From HGM04593 sp045657945 (lineage in GTDB: Bacteria; Bacteroidota; Bacteroidia; Bacteroidales; Bacteroidaceae), in assembly GCA_045657945.1 (NCBI GenBank), contig JAZOUB010000015.1, positions 62,001 to 126,000 on the forward strand: a stretch of 64,000 bases of DNA, in the 5' to 3' direction. The position numbers and the translations under genes were made by a program. The stretch's first letter is position 1; every line of letters starts with the position of its first letter. Of this stretch, positions 1 to 8,611 are shown in pieces. The notes under the pieces are model-generated. The model saw nothing but the letters and a program-made list of their open reading frames with translations, was not told where the DNA came from and ran no database searches.

Positions 1-125
1 ACGACGATAGTACCTTTGTCCCAATGCCATTTTGTAGAGGGAGAAAGAGACTGAGCCTGTGATGTTGTGCCGGCAAACGCCATTACAGCAACAAGGGCTG
101 CACCAAAAAATTTCTTCAAATTCAT
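1..125 (-). CDS. N-terminus of a secreted protein (partial, runs off left edge)
   Basis: Reading leftward from an ATG at 125, the frame is open to the window edge (41 codons). The first ~21 residues are a clear signal peptide: MNLKKF, then a hydrophobic Ala/Val/Phe run ending in an AQ cleavage-like site. The mature start reads SLSPSTKWHWDKGTIVV. That opening reminds me of Bacteroidales Gfo/Idh-type GH109 glycosidases, but this rests on memory of a short stretch and is weak. A promoter-like element lies at 218-249, leaving an ~85-nt leader. Confidence 0.65.
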   Translation of the reverse strand, partial: MNLKKFFGAALVAVMAFAGTTSQAQSLSPSTKWHWDKGTIV

Positions 126-217
126 AATTACAGTTAATTAATTAATATGATGTGTTTTATCATTTTATCAGTCACCGCGGAGACCTAAAAGAAGGATGCT
201 CCGCCGATTCATGACTA

Positions 218-249
218 CAAAAATAGTCACAATAATATTATTTTACAAT
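218..249 (-). promoter_or_regulatory. Predicted promoter of the left-edge gene
   Basis: On the minus strand, TATTTTTG at 225-218 matches the Bacteroidota -7 consensus TAnnTTTG. An ATTG at 249-246 lies 20 nt upstream, in the place of the -33 element. The 187-bp gap 126-312 otherwise shows only a weak GC-rich inverted repeat (about 167-213) in the presumed leader. I recognise no riboswitch. Confidence 0.5.
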
Positions 250-312
250 TATTCAAGGCTTTTTTTAGAGAACGGCAAACACCGATGTCCCTTATATACC
301 AAAAACAATGTC

Positions 313-1599
313 TTATTCAAGTGTTGAAAAATCAATATCAGGAGCCTCGGTAACATTGCCTGCACGCTCAAACCAGGTTCCCGATGTCAAATAATCATCA
401 AAGAAACCACCCATTGAAAGGAAGAAACCCTCACCCTCAACACCACCGGTATAATCGAGACGGTGTCTGAGGTGGCCGGTTGTGTCACAAGTGAAACGTC
501 CGCGTGCCACAGGAATCCAACGGCCATCGGCTGTGCGTGCCCACTGATTGTAATAACATGCCTTGCGGTTAATGTATCCCATCACAGGGTTGAAGTTCTC
601 AAGGAAAGAGTGTGCGTTTGTGTACCAGGTTGTGGTTTTTGGACGACGCCACGATGCCACAAGCACCCACTTGTCCTGGTGGTTATCGTAGAAGTAGGCT
701 GTATAAACCGTGCTGTTATCACCGTCGGGCTTCACTCCCATAAGGAAACGGCAACGTTCACCGGCCTTCCAGTCATAGTGCATATAACTTTGACCGCCGG
801 AACCCTCATTACCAAAATCATTTATCTTCACATTTTCTCCTTTTTTGACGAGTTGCACTCGCAAAGAATCGGGAATATCTGCAGGGTTGTCTGTTTCAAA
901 AGGGCTCCACACCGAGAAGAGCACTCTTCTTGGATAAGGAAAATTGTTCTGCATTCCGAAATAACCTTGTCCGAAACCGCAAGCCATATAATAACTACTG
1001 GGGATATCACCCTCCTCGGGCACTACAACCTCGTTGTAGAACCACTCTATATTCTCTTTGGGGAGAGCATAACCCATGTGGACCGATGGACCGCGACGGC
1101 CAAAATGGGTACTGAAATCGGGGGCAACACAAACCACCGGAGCCGCATCGCCACTCACAAGAACAGCCGACACATTGCCAAAACCTGTACCGTTGTTTAT
1201 TTTCAAGCCACGGATATCCATTTTAACATAACCGGGTGCCTTCACCTTGAATGTACCGACCTCCACACGCGACAAATCATCGCTGTCGAGTCTGATTTTT
1301 TTCTTTTTACCCAATACGGTCACCTCAATCTTTGAGTCTCCCTTTGCCTGGAGCGCAACATTCATCTTGCCGCTCTTTTCCACTTTGAAGTAGAAGCTCA
1401 CGACATCTTCAGTGCTATCCCAATTGCGCAATGCACAATTGTGCTCGTCGATATATACGTTTTTGGAGTCACCGCCCTCTGACGTAGCAGTTACGTACGC
1501 ATTACCTGCCAAGGTAACAACACTCTCATCCTGTGCAACAGACGGCACAACGTGAAGCAGAACCGTAGCCAGCACCAACAATAGATTTCTAATTTTCAT
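313..1599 (-). CDS. Secreted DUF3472 / DUF5077-type protein
   Basis: 428 residues with a signal peptide (about 1-22, ending VAQ). Residues about 30-150 form a beta-rich N-terminal part of the DUF5077 kind. Residues about 160-410 match the DUF3472 type, rich in aromatic and Gly residues (GFGQGYFGMQ, VLFSVWSPF). Proteins of this architecture are exported by gut Bacteroidota; a carbohydrate-related role is often assumed but unproven. It is the last gene of the minus-strand run yicC-gmk-nadD-MORN, 29 bp after the MORN gene. The family call is from recognition, not a search. Confidence 0.75.
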   Translation of the reverse strand: MKIRNLLLVLATVLLHVVPSVAQDESVVTLAGNAYVTATSEGGDSKNVYIDEHNCALRNWDSTEDVVSFYFKVEKSGKMNVALQAKGDSKIEVTVLGKKKKIRLDSDDLSRVEVGTFKVKAPGYVKMDIRGLKINNGTGFGNVSAVLVSGDAAPVVCVAPDFSTHFGRRGPSVHMGYALPKENIEWFYNEVVVPEEGDIPSSYYMACGFGQGYFGMQNNFPYPRRVLFSVWSPFETDNPADIPDSLRVQLVKKGENVKINDFGNEGSGGQSYMHYDWKAGERCRFLMGVKPDGDNSTVYTAYFYDNHQDKWVLVASWRRPKTTTWYTNAHSFLENFNPVMGYINRKACYYNQWARTADGRWIPVARGRFTCDTTGHLRHRLDYTGGVEGEGFFLSMGGFFDDYLTSGTWFERAGNVTEAPDIDFSTLE

Positions 1600-1628
1600 A
1601 CAAATATCAATTTATAAGTCCTTTTCAA

Positions 1629-2273
1629 TTACTCGACCTTGGTATCACCCACCCATTTGCCATAATAGACACGATGGTCGGGCTTCACCAGCATACCGTA
1701 TCCGTCGCGGTAGCCACCCCGGTAGGCGCCATACCACAAATCGCCGTTTGCCCACTGATAGACGCCATACCCATGACGGCGTCCATTGTAGAACTCACCA
1801 AAATAGACATCGCCGTTCTTATATGTCTCTTTCTTGAATGTATATGGTGAAGGCTCGCCCTTTACCGACTTGACAAGCGGAAACTCCAACGGCAAATCAC
1901 CTTCTTTTGTATGCACACGAATTATTTCGCCTGTTGCGAGGTCATACATCACATAATGCTCATCGCTTCCTACCCGGACAACATTGCTGTTAATGAGCAT
2001 ACCGAACAGTAGTTTCCCATTACGGTACTGCCCATAAGAACGAATGCCTGACGATAAACTGAAAAGCCCCCAACCATAGAACTTGTAGTCGATAAGCGTG
2101 CCAACGTACTCGCCACCGGCATTGGAAATGCGGCTTGTCTGCGAGTGATCGCGTACATAGTCGCAGAACACAGCTTGCAACGGATCACACATCTCGTCAT
2201 AGAGTTTCACTTTGTCCTGCGCCATAACCGGCAGCACAAAGAGAAACAAAAGTGCAAAAAGTCTATTTCTCAT
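1629..2273 (-). CDS. Exported MORN-repeat protein
   Basis: 214 residues from the ATG at 2273. A longer frame to 2360 exists but lies inside nadD and would bury the signal peptide (MRNRLFALLFLFVLPVMAQ), so I chose 2273. The C-terminal third carries consecutive MORN-like repeats: YKNGDVYFGEFYNGRRHGYG, then GDLWYGAYRGGYRDGYG, then VYYGKWVG; a weaker one lies near residues 45-75. MORN repeats are short beta-hairpins used in protein or membrane contacts. The start overlaps the nadD 3' end by 11 bp, suggesting translational coupling. Function unknown. Confidence 0.8.
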   Translation of the reverse strand: MRNRLFALLFLFVLPVMAQDKVKLYDEMCDPLQAVFCDYVRDHSQTSRISNAGGEYVGTLIDYKFYGWGLFSLSSGIRSYGQYRNGKLLFGMLINSNVVRVGSDEHYVMYDLATGEIIRVHTKEGDLPLEFPLVKSVKGEPSPYTFKKETYKNGDVYFGEFYNGRRHGYGVYQWANGDLWYGAYRGGYRDGYGMLVKPDHRVYYGKWVGDTKVE

Positions 2274-2850
2274 TATAGTACATTTTATTCTCGGTAATGA
2301 ACGTGGCAACAACCGGCGGAACGTAGCCCGAAATATCCTCGCCTGCAGAAACCGCCGCACGCACCATTGTAGAGCTCACATCGTGCAGTTTTGCCGGCAA
2401 CCATTGCACGCCCATGGGCAACTGTGGCTCAGCCTCATTGCCACGAGGATAGACTATCACGTTGTGACGGGCGAGGATTTCGTCGCCCTTGTACCAACGG
2501 TCAAACTTTTCCCAGTTGTCGGCACCAATGAGAAGTGAGAACTCCTTTTCGGGATAGGCAGCTGCGAGCGCAGTGAGCGTGTTCAGCGTATAAGAAGGAC
2601 GTGGGAGGCTGAATTCAAAGTCACTGGCCACCATACCAGGTTTGTCCTGCACAGCCAACTGCGCCATTTGAAAACGTAGCGACTCGTCGCTCAATGCACA
2701 GCCCTGCTTATGAGGATTCTGTGGGGTAACCATAAACCACACTTCGGCGGCTAGACCACGTGAAAGGACCTCGGCAGCTAGAGCAAGATGACCATTGTGG
2801 ACAGGATCGAAACTACCGCCGAATATAGCAACCTTGGACGTCTTATTCAT
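2263..2850 (-). CDS. nadD: Nicotinate-nucleotide adenylyltransferase
   Basis: Transfers AMP from ATP to nicotinate mononucleotide to make deamido-NAD in NAD biosynthesis. The start at 2850 gives 195 residues; an extra six upstream codons (to 2868) lie in gmk and are less likely. The nucleotidyltransferase signature GGSFDPVHNGH follows the start at residues about 10-20, with the HxGH ATP-binding motif. The C-terminal SSTMVR corresponds to the ISSTxxR motif. The ATG overlaps the gmk stop by 8 bp. nadK lies elsewhere in this window at 22763. Confidence 0.95.
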   Translation of the reverse strand: MNKTSKVAIFGGSFDPVHNGHLALAAEVLSRGLAAEVWFMVTPQNPHKQGCALSDESLRFQMAQLAVQDKPGMVASDFEFSLPRPSYTLNTLTALAAAYPEKEFSLLIGADNWEKFDRWYKGDEILARHNVIVYPRGNEAEPQLPMGVQWLPAKLHDVSSTMVRAAVSAGEDISGYVPPVVATFITENKMYYNEK

Positions 2851-3409
2851 TAAGAAATTTCTCAACAATTGTCATCAGATTCCGTTTTGCCTCGTCAAGG
2901 TTATCATTAACAATCACCCTGTCGGCAAACTTGGAGAACGTCATCTCATACTCGGCCTTGCTGACACGCTTTTCAATCTCATCCATTGAGGTATCTCCAC
3001 GACCAACAAGACGCTCGCGTAGCACATCAATCGAAGGAGCCTGAACAAAGATAAAGAGAGCACGCTCACCATAGTACTTCTTGAGACTGCATCCACCCTT
3101 GACATCGACATCAAAAAGGATATTCTGCACCTCGAGCTGGTGTTCTACCTGCGATTTGAGCGTACCGTAGAAACGTCCCGGATATACCTCTTCATACTCA
3201 ACGAACTCGTCGGCGGCAATACGTGCACGAAACTCGTCGGGTGTAAAAAAATAGTAATCGACACCATGTTTCTCCTCGCCACGGGGAGGACGGCTTGTTG
3301 CCGACACCGAAAAACCGAAAGAGGAGTCCTGCTCCATCAAAAAGTGCACCAATGTCGATTTACCAGAGCCCGACGGTGCCGAAAAAATAACAACTTTTCC
3401 CTTTTTCAT
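2843..3409 (-). CDS. gmk: Guanylate kinase
   Basis: Phosphorylates GMP to GDP with ATP. 188 residues, usual length. P-loop SAPSGSGKST at residues 10-19. The GMP-binding part follows: SATSRPPRGEEKHGVDYYF, and further on EVYPGRFYGT. The DVDVKGG stretch corresponds to the conserved lid-adjacent aspartates. Sits 26 bp downstream of yicC and overlaps nadD, in the yicC-gmk-nadD order common in Bacteroidales. Confidence 0.97.
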   Translation of the reverse strand: MKKGKVVIFSAPSGSGKSTLVHFLMEQDSSFGFSVSATSRPPRGEEKHGVDYYFFTPDEFRARIAADEFVEYEEVYPGRFYGTLKSQVEHQLEVQNILFDVDVKGGCSLKKYYGERALFIFVQAPSIDVLRERLVGRGDTSMDEIEKRVSKAEYEMTFSKFADRVIVNDNLDEAKRNLMTIVEKFLNE

Positions 3410-3435
3410 ATTCTTGAAGCTGTTTTAAAAATTCT

Positions 3436-4311
3436 TTACATCACATTGAGCACCTGTTCCTTAATCTGTTCAAGTTCATCTTTCATGCGCACTACAATCT
3501 TCTGCATTTCGGCATGATTGCTCTTGCTTCCGAGAGTGTTGATTTCGCGTCCCATCTCCTGAGCGATAAAACCAAGTTTCTTACCCTGTCCGCGCTCCTC
3601 ATCCATGGTAGAGAGGAAGTATTGCAAATGGTTGGCAAGACGCTGTTTTTCCTCGTTCACATCGAGTTTTTCAATATAGAAGATAAGCTCCTGTTCCAAG
3701 CGGTTGCGGTCATAATCAACTCCTGCGACATTAAGCAGTGCCTCCTCGATACGGGTGCGGATTTTCTCTACACGTTCCTTCTCAAACGGCGCAACAGAAG
3801 CAAGCAACTGCGATATGTTGGATATTTTGCTATTGAACTTCGCCGAGAGAGCTTCACCCTCCTGTTTGCGGAAGGCCATCAAATCGGCAATCGCCGCCTT
3901 GATACCATCAAGAACCACCGCCCACTCCTCGTCGGTGACTTCATAAATCTCCTTACGTGCAATAACCTCGGGCATTTTCAGGAGAACCTCAAAGAGATTG
4001 TCGGGCAACGCCATACCGCTGTTCTTGGAAATCTCGGTCATCTGTTCAAGATAACCCTGCATTACAGCACCGTTGATTGAAGGGGTATCAGCCTTTTCAC
4101 TTTGCTCCACCCATAATGAGAAATCGACCTTTCCGCGCTCCAATTCTGTTGTAATAAGCGAACGGATTTCCATCTCGCGCCCCTTGAACTGAGGAGCAAT
4201 ACGAGTTGACAAATCCATTGCCTTGCCATTGAGTGAACGAATCTCGACACAAATTTTCCTATCGTTAAAAATGGTTACCGCCTTTCCGTAACCTGTCATT
4301 GAATATATCAT
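3436..4311 (-). CDS. yicC: YicC/YloC family endoribonuclease
   Basis: 291 residues beginning MIYSMTGYGK, the diagnostic N-terminus of the YicC family, followed by EIRSLNGKAMDL. The C-terminal ~85 residues are the DUF1732-type helical domain, with DVNEEKQRLANHLQYF and GKKLGFIAQEMGREINTLGS. E. coli YicC has been described as an endoribonuclease acting on small RNAs; the role here is inferred from that. First gene of the five-gene minus-strand run; its promoter is predicted at 4371-4378. Confidence 0.93.
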   Translation of the reverse strand: MIYSMTGYGKAVTIFNDRKICVEIRSLNGKAMDLSTRIAPQFKGREMEIRSLITTELERGKVDFSLWVEQSEKADTPSINGAVMQGYLEQMTEISKNSGMALPDNLFEVLLKMPEVIARKEIYEVTDEEWAVVLDGIKAAIADLMAFRKQEGEALSAKFNSKISNISQLLASVAPFEKERVEKIRTRIEEALLNVAGVDYDRNRLEQELIFYIEKLDVNEEKQRLANHLQYFLSTMDEERGQGKKLGFIAQEMGREINTLGSKSNHAEMQKIVVRMKDELEQIKEQVLNVM

Positions 4312-4370
4312 ATTCTGTCTTATTACCGCAGGGAGCCTGCCCCATGCAATTAAAATTTAATCCAATTGGG

Positions 4371-4378
4371 CAAATTTA
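4371..4378 (-). promoter_or_regulatory. Predicted -7 element for yicC operon
   Basis: Minus-strand TAAATTTG at 4378-4371 matches TAnnTTTG, 60 bp before the yicC ATG. No good -33 match is visible about 20 bp further out. It lies in the 228-bp divergent gap 4312-4539 shared with tsaB; a small GC hairpin (GCAGG/CCTGC) lies between it and yicC in the leader. Confidence 0.45.
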
Positions 4379-4458
4379 GTCAAATATTCGTTATGACATA
4401 CCGTCACAACCCTCTTTTTTATTGCATCGCCATAAATATTATTAAAAAATATTATTTA

Positions 4459-4490
4459 TTAGTTATTATGACAATAAATTTATAAATTTG
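4459..4490 (+). promoter_or_regulatory. Predicted promoter for tsaB operon
   Basis: TAAATTTG at 4483-4490 matches the Bacteroidota -7 consensus. A weak TTAG at 4459-4462 sits 20 nt upstream where the -33 element belongs. The tsaB ATG is 49 bp downstream. The flank 4420-4490 is strongly AT-rich. Confidence 0.5.
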
Positions 4491-4539
4491 CATTTAATTA
4501 CCCGAAATCGCACTTGCGACAATAAAAAGATTCAAAATT

Positions 4540-5244
4540 ATGACAACAATTATATTGCACATTGAGGCATCGGCAGGCGTCTGTTCAGTTGCACTGAGCC
4601 AGGACGGACATGTCTTTTTTGAGAGAGTGAACCGCGAGGAGATGTCACACGCCAAGGTGCTTGCCCCATTTGTCGAAGAGGCTCTGCAGACTGCCGATGA
4701 GCAAGGCGCTAAAATAAACGCCGTGGCTCTGAGCTGTGGCCCCGGCTCATATACTAGCCTGCGCATTGCCTCGTCAACAGCAAAGGGAGTATGCTATGGC
4801 CGTAACATTCCGCTCATAGCCATACCCACAACCGCTGTAATGTGCGTGCCGGCACTGTTCCGCGAGGACATTGACGAGAATGCGCTGCTCTGCCCAATGA
4901 TTGATGCACGCCGCAACGAGGTATATGCAACCGTCTATGACCGCGCATTGAATATCATCAAGCCCACGCATGCCGAGGTGGTTACCGAGGAGAGCTACAA
5001 GGAGTTGCTCGACAAGCAGCCTGTATATTTCTTTGGTGGCGGTGCCGAGAAGTGCAGCAAGATCATCAACCACCCCAACGCCCGTTTCTTGAGCGAGCAT
5101 TGCCACGCATTGGCAAAGAACATGATGCCACTTGCCGAAAAGGCATGGTTCGAGGAGAAGTTCGAGGATATCGCCTATTTTGAACCTTTCTATCTAAAGA
5201 ACTTCATCGCAACCAAACCTAAGGAACTTTTGAAGAACAATTAA
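4540..5244 (+). CDS. tsaB: tRNA N6-threonylcarbamoyladenosine biosynthesis protein TsaB
   Basis: Non-catalytic partner of TsaD in making t6A at position 37 of ANN-decoding tRNAs. 234 residues of the ASKHA fold: N-terminal ILHIEASAGVCSVAL, MSHAKVLAPFVEEAL, then the TsaB hallmark SCGPGSYTSLRIASSTAKG. ICPMIDARRNEVYA-like sequence (PMIDARRNEVYAT) follows in the middle. Starts a plus-strand run; 12 bp before the DUF4290 gene. Confidence 0.95.
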   Translation: MTTIILHIEASAGVCSVALSQDGHVFFERVNREEMSHAKVLAPFVEEALQTADEQGAKINAVALSCGPGSYTSLRIASSTAKGVCYGRNIPLIAIPTTAVMCVPALFREDIDENALLCPMIDARRNEVYATVYDRALNIIKPTHAEVVTEESYKELLDKQPVYFFGGGAEKCSKIINHPNARFLSEHCHALAKNMMPLAEKAWFEEKFEDIAYFEPFYLKNFIATKPKELLKNN

Positions 5245-5256
5245 AAACATACCGCT

Positions 5257-5874
5257 ATGATGGAATACAACACCCGACAGAAGAGATTGCCGCTCCCAGA
5301 ATATGGGCGCTCGGTACAGAAGATGGTTGACCACGCGCTAACCATTGAAGACAGGACGGAGCGTCAGAGATGCGCGGAGGCAATCGTAAACATAATGAGG
5401 AGCATGTTCCCGAACCTTCCCGACCAGGAACGTAAGTTGTGGGACCACTTGGCGATAATGTCCGAATTCAAGCTCGACATAGACTATCCATGCGAGGTAA
5501 TCAAGCCCGAGGAGTTCCATGTAGCACCGCAACGCATTCCATACCGCGACGGTGAAATAAGGAACAGGCACTATGGACGTGTTGTCGAGGGTATGATTGC
5601 CCACGCAATGACACTTGAAGATGGAGAAGAAAAAGAGTGCTTCGTAGAATTGATTCTCATCCAGATGAAAAAGAACTACATCGCCTGGAATAAGGACGGT
5701 GTTGAGGACAAGAGAATCATTGAAGACTTGAGACTCTACACCAAAGGTGCCATAGACATCAGCGACAGGGAGATAAGAATAACCCCGGGCAACAACAATG
5801 GGGCGCAACGTCACTACCAGAACAACGGCAAGCGCAACAACAATGGCAAAAAGCCATTCAAAAGAAAATTTTAA
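5257..5874 (+). CDS. DUF4290 family protein
   Basis: 205 residues, mostly helical and charged, with no signal peptide or membrane segment. YNTRQKRLPLPEYGRSVQKM at the start and LWDHLAIMSEF in the middle are typical of the Bacteroidota-specific DUF4290 family, whose function is unknown. The C-terminal ~35 residues are Asn/Gly/Arg/Lys-rich and low in complexity (NNNGAQRHYQNNGKRNNNG), suggesting a disordered, possibly nucleic-acid-binding tail. It lies 28 bp before murA; the tsaB-DUF4290-murA-rimM neighbourhood suggests a housekeeping role. Confidence 0.88.
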   Translation: MMEYNTRQKRLPLPEYGRSVQKMVDHALTIEDRTERQRCAEAIVNIMRSMFPNLPDQERKLWDHLAIMSEFKLDIDYPCEVIKPEEFHVAPQRIPYRDGEIRNRHYGRVVEGMIAHAMTLEDGEEKECFVELILIQMKKNYIAWNKDGVEDKRIIEDLRLYTKGAIDISDREIRITPGNNNGAQRHYQNNGKRNNNGKKPFKRKF

Positions 5875-5902
5875 GAACCAATAAAAACACTCGACATTCA
5901 CT

Positions 5903-7207
5903 ATGGCTTCATTCATAATAGAGGGCGGGCACAAGCTGCACGGCGAAATTACACCACAAGGTGCCAAGAACGAGGTATTGCAGGAGATTTGCGCCACTTT
6001 ACTTACAAACGAAAAGGTCACCATTGAGAATATCCCGGATATTGCCGATGTCAACAACCTGATAAACCAGCTCATCAACATGGGTGTTTCGGTAACACGC
6101 AATGGTGTCGGATGCTTCACATTCCAAGCCGACAACATCAACCTTGAATACATCGAGAGCGAGGAGTATATCAACGGCTGTGCAAGATTAAGAGGCTCGG
6201 TAATGTTCATAGGACCACTCATCGGCAGGTTCGGCAAGGCGACAATGTCTGAACCCGGAGGTGACAAGATAGGACGCCGCCGACTGGACACACACATTAT
6301 CGGCTTGCAGAAATTGGGTGCGCAGTTCTCATTCGACACAGAAAAGAGGGTTTACCGCATGAGTGCCGAAAAGCTCAAAGGCTGTTCAATGCTGCTTGAT
6401 GAGGCTTCGGTTACCGGTACCGCCAACATAATAATGGCGGCCGTACTTGCCGAGGGCAAGACAACCATATACAATGCAGCGTGCGAACCATACATACAGC
6501 AGTTGTGCCGCATGCTCAACAAGATGGGCGCAAAGATTTCGGGCATCGCCAGCAACCTCATCACCATCGAGGGTGTGAAGGAACTTGGCGGATGCACCCA
6601 CCGCGCCTTACCCGATATGATTGAGGTTGGAAGTTTCATTGGCATGGCAGCCATGACGCAGAGTGAACTTACCATAAAGAATGTCTCCTTCGAGAATCTT
6701 GGAATTATCCCCGAGAGTTTCCGTCGTCTTGGCATCAAATTCGAGCAGAGAGGCGATGACATATACATTCCCGCACAGGAACACTATGAGATTGACTCAT
6801 TCATCGACGGTTCCATCATGAACATAAGTGATGCGCCATGGCCGGGTCTCACCCCCGACCTCTTGAGCGTTTTGCTGGTGACAGCAATCCAGGCAAAGGG
6901 AAGCGTGCTCATACACCAGAAGATGTTCGAGAGCCGATTGTTCTTTGTAGATAAACTCATTGACATGGGTGCACAGATTATCCTTTGCGACCCACACCGT
7001 GCCGTGGTAATCGGACACGACCGACGCTTCACTCTCAAACCACGCGCAATGAGTTCACCCGACATCAGAGCTGGTATAGCCCTGCTCATTGCAGCCATGA
7101 GCGCCGACGGTGTCAGCCGCATTGACAACATCGAGCAGATTGACCGCGGTTATCAGAACCTTGAAGAGAGACTGAACCAGATTGGTGCGAAAATAACACG
7201 ATCATAA
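5903..7207 (+). CDS. murA: UDP-N-acetylglucosamine 1-carboxyvinyltransferase
   Basis: Adds enolpyruvate from PEP to UDP-GlcNAc, the first committed step of peptidoglycan synthesis. 434 residues of the EPT fold; the N-terminal GAKNEVLQEICATLL carries the conserved Lys-Asn pair. The active-site loop reads RFGKATMSEPGGDKIGRRR: Asp121 stands where most MurA have the catalytic Cys (Cys115 in E. coli). Cys-to-Asp enzymes are known to be active and insensitive to fosfomycin (Mycobacterium, Chlamydia). The C-terminal part has SPDIRAGIALLIAAM, with the conserved DxRAG. Followed 13 bp later by rimM. Confidence 0.96.
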   Translation: MASFIIEGGHKLHGEITPQGAKNEVLQEICATLLTNEKVTIENIPDIADVNNLINQLINMGVSVTRNGVGCFTFQADNINLEYIESEEYINGCARLRGSVMFIGPLIGRFGKATMSEPGGDKIGRRRLDTHIIGLQKLGAQFSFDTEKRVYRMSAEKLKGCSMLLDEASVTGTANIIMAAVLAEGKTTIYNAACEPYIQQLCRMLNKMGAKISGIASNLITIEGVKELGGCTHRALPDMIEVGSFIGMAAMTQSELTIKNVSFENLGIIPESFRRLGIKFEQRGDDIYIPAQEHYEIDSFIDGSIMNISDAPWPGLTPDLLSVLLVTAIQAKGSVLIHQKMFESRLFFVDKLIDMGAQIILCDPHRAVVIGHDRRFTLKPRAMSSPDIRAGIALLIAAMSADGVSRIDNIEQIDRGYQNLEERLNQIGAKITRS

Positions 7208-7220
7208 GAGAATACCGGAT

Positions 7221-7730
7221 ATGCTCAAAAAAGAGGATTTCGTATATTTAGGCAAGTTCCTTAAGCCCCACGGGACTAAAGGAGAAATTGGCCTGCAGGC
7301 CGACACTTTCGCGCTTGGCGACGGATACGATTTCGTTGCCTGCGACATTGACGGCATATTGGTACCGTTCTTCTTCGAGTCACTGCGACCGAAGAACGGC
7401 GACACTTTCATTGCAAAGATGGAGAGAATGGAAAGCGCCGAAGAGGTACGCTACCTCACCAACCGTGAGGCTTTCATTCCACGCAAGTGGGTCGAGGAGA
7501 GCGACGAGGTTTCATTGGGCTATTTTATCGGCTTCACAGCAACAGACAAGAGTCTGGGACACATCGGCGAGATAGTGGAGATTGACGACAGCACCATAAA
7601 CACATTGTTCGTTGTGGAAAAAGATGGCGAAGAGATACTGATACCTGTACAGGAGGAGTTCATTGCCGATATTGACCATGACGGGCAGAGAATCCTGTTC
7701 GACCTGCCACAGGGACTTGTTTCGCTTTAA
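7221..7730 (+). CDS. rimM: Ribosome maturation factor RimM
   Basis: Assists late assembly of the 30S subunit head, binding S19. 169 residues: N-terminal RimM beta-barrel starting YLGKFLKPHGTKGEIGL, the family signature, and a C-terminal PRC-barrel from about residue 98 with LGHIGEIVEIDD and EILIPVQEEFIADIDHDGQR. No trmD or rpsP lies beside it, unlike in many bacteria; instead it sits between murA and a LytM-domain gene. Confidence 0.95.
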   Translation: MLKKEDFVYLGKFLKPHGTKGEIGLQADTFALGDGYDFVACDIDGILVPFFFESLRPKNGDTFIAKMERMESAEEVRYLTNREAFIPRKWVEESDEVSLGYFIGFTATDKSLGHIGEIVEIDDSTINTLFVVEKDGEEILIPVQEEFIADIDHDGQRILFDLPQGLVSL

Positions 7731-7742
7731 AACAATTGTGAC

Positions 7743-8600
7743 ATGAAAAAGAAGAGAGGTTTCGGAAGCAGACTATTGCGCAAATATCGCCTTACGATAC
7801 ACAACGAGAACAAACTGGAGAATGTACTCGGTTTCTACATATCACCGTTATGGGTGATACTCTCGCTTGTGCTATCATTCCTGCTTGTTGCAGCAATATT
7901 GTACATGGTTGTGGTATTTACTCCCGTAGGCAAGCTGCTACCCGGTTATATGGACGAAGCGGCAAAGGACAAACTTGTCAGCAACAACCTGCGCGTTGAT
8001 TCACTGATACACGAGGTTGAGAAACAGGATCTGTACCTTGCCAACATACGCGCAATAATTAACGACGAAATTACAATCGACTCGCTCGAGAAAACACTCA
8101 TGCCGGTATCTCAAGACAGCATTGACATTGAGACAACAGAACTTGAAGCACAATTTGTGAAAGAGTGGGAAGAGCGAGAGAGATACAATCTTACTTCACA
8201 GGCAGCCAGTGTGGCAGCCCTGCAGGAACTGAACCTTTTCCGTCCGACAAAAGGCGAAATCATAAGAGAGTTCAACCCGGCCGATGGTCATTTTGGTGTT
8301 GACATCGACGAGGTTGCCGGCGAGAGCATCGTCTCAATTCATGACGGCATTGTCGTATTCAGCGACTACAGCGCCAACGACGGTTTCACCATCGTCGTAC
8401 AGCACCGCGAGAACCTTATCTCAATTTACCGCAACTGCTACCGTCTGTTGAAACAGGTTGGCGACAAGGTCTATGGCGGAGAGGTAATAGGCACACTGAG
8501 CGACGGAAGCGGAGAGAAAAGGAAAGACAAGAAATTCCTGCACTTGGAATTGTGGCACAGGAGCAAGCCTCTTGACCCCAACATTTATATAGCATTCTAA
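7743..8600 (+). CDS. Membrane-anchored LytM/M23-domain protein, probably non-catalytic
   Basis: 285 residues: basic N-terminus, one transmembrane helix (about 36-58), a coiled-coil-prone stretch (about 75-160), then an M23/LytM domain (about 170-285). HFGVD supplies the first zinc-ligand pair (H183, D187). Where active enzymes have YAHL this protein has YRNC (N231), and where they have HLHFE it has FLHLE: H267 is kept but the preceding catalytic His is F265. Loss of both catalytic His suggests a regulatory LytM factor like EnvC or NlpD. Compare the intact M23 enzyme at 15002. Lies 12 bp before dxr. Confidence 0.88.
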   Translation: MKKKRGFGSRLLRKYRLTIHNENKLENVLGFYISPLWVILSLVLSFLLVAAILYMVVVFTPVGKLLPGYMDEAAKDKLVSNNLRVDSLIHEVEKQDLYLANIRAIINDEITIDSLEKTLMPVSQDSIDIETTELEAQFVKEWEERERYNLTSQAASVAALQELNLFRPTKGEIIREFNPADGHFGVDIDEVAGESIVSIHDGIVVFSDYSANDGFTIVVQHRENLISIYRNCYRLLKQVGDKVYGGEVIGTLSDGSGEKRKDKKFLHLELWHRSKPLDPNIYIAF

Positions 8601-8611
8601 AACGGCAAACA

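Noticed and set aside
463..1335. Long plus-strand open frame opposite the DUF3472 gene
   Set aside because: No recognisable protein, no promoter, Cys/His-rich antisense composition; the minus-strand frame has a signal peptide and family features.
4312..4539. Possible structured RNA in the yicC-tsaB gap
   Set aside because: Only a 5-bp hairpin and A/T-rich sequence; no tRNA cloverleaf or riboswitch core could be found.
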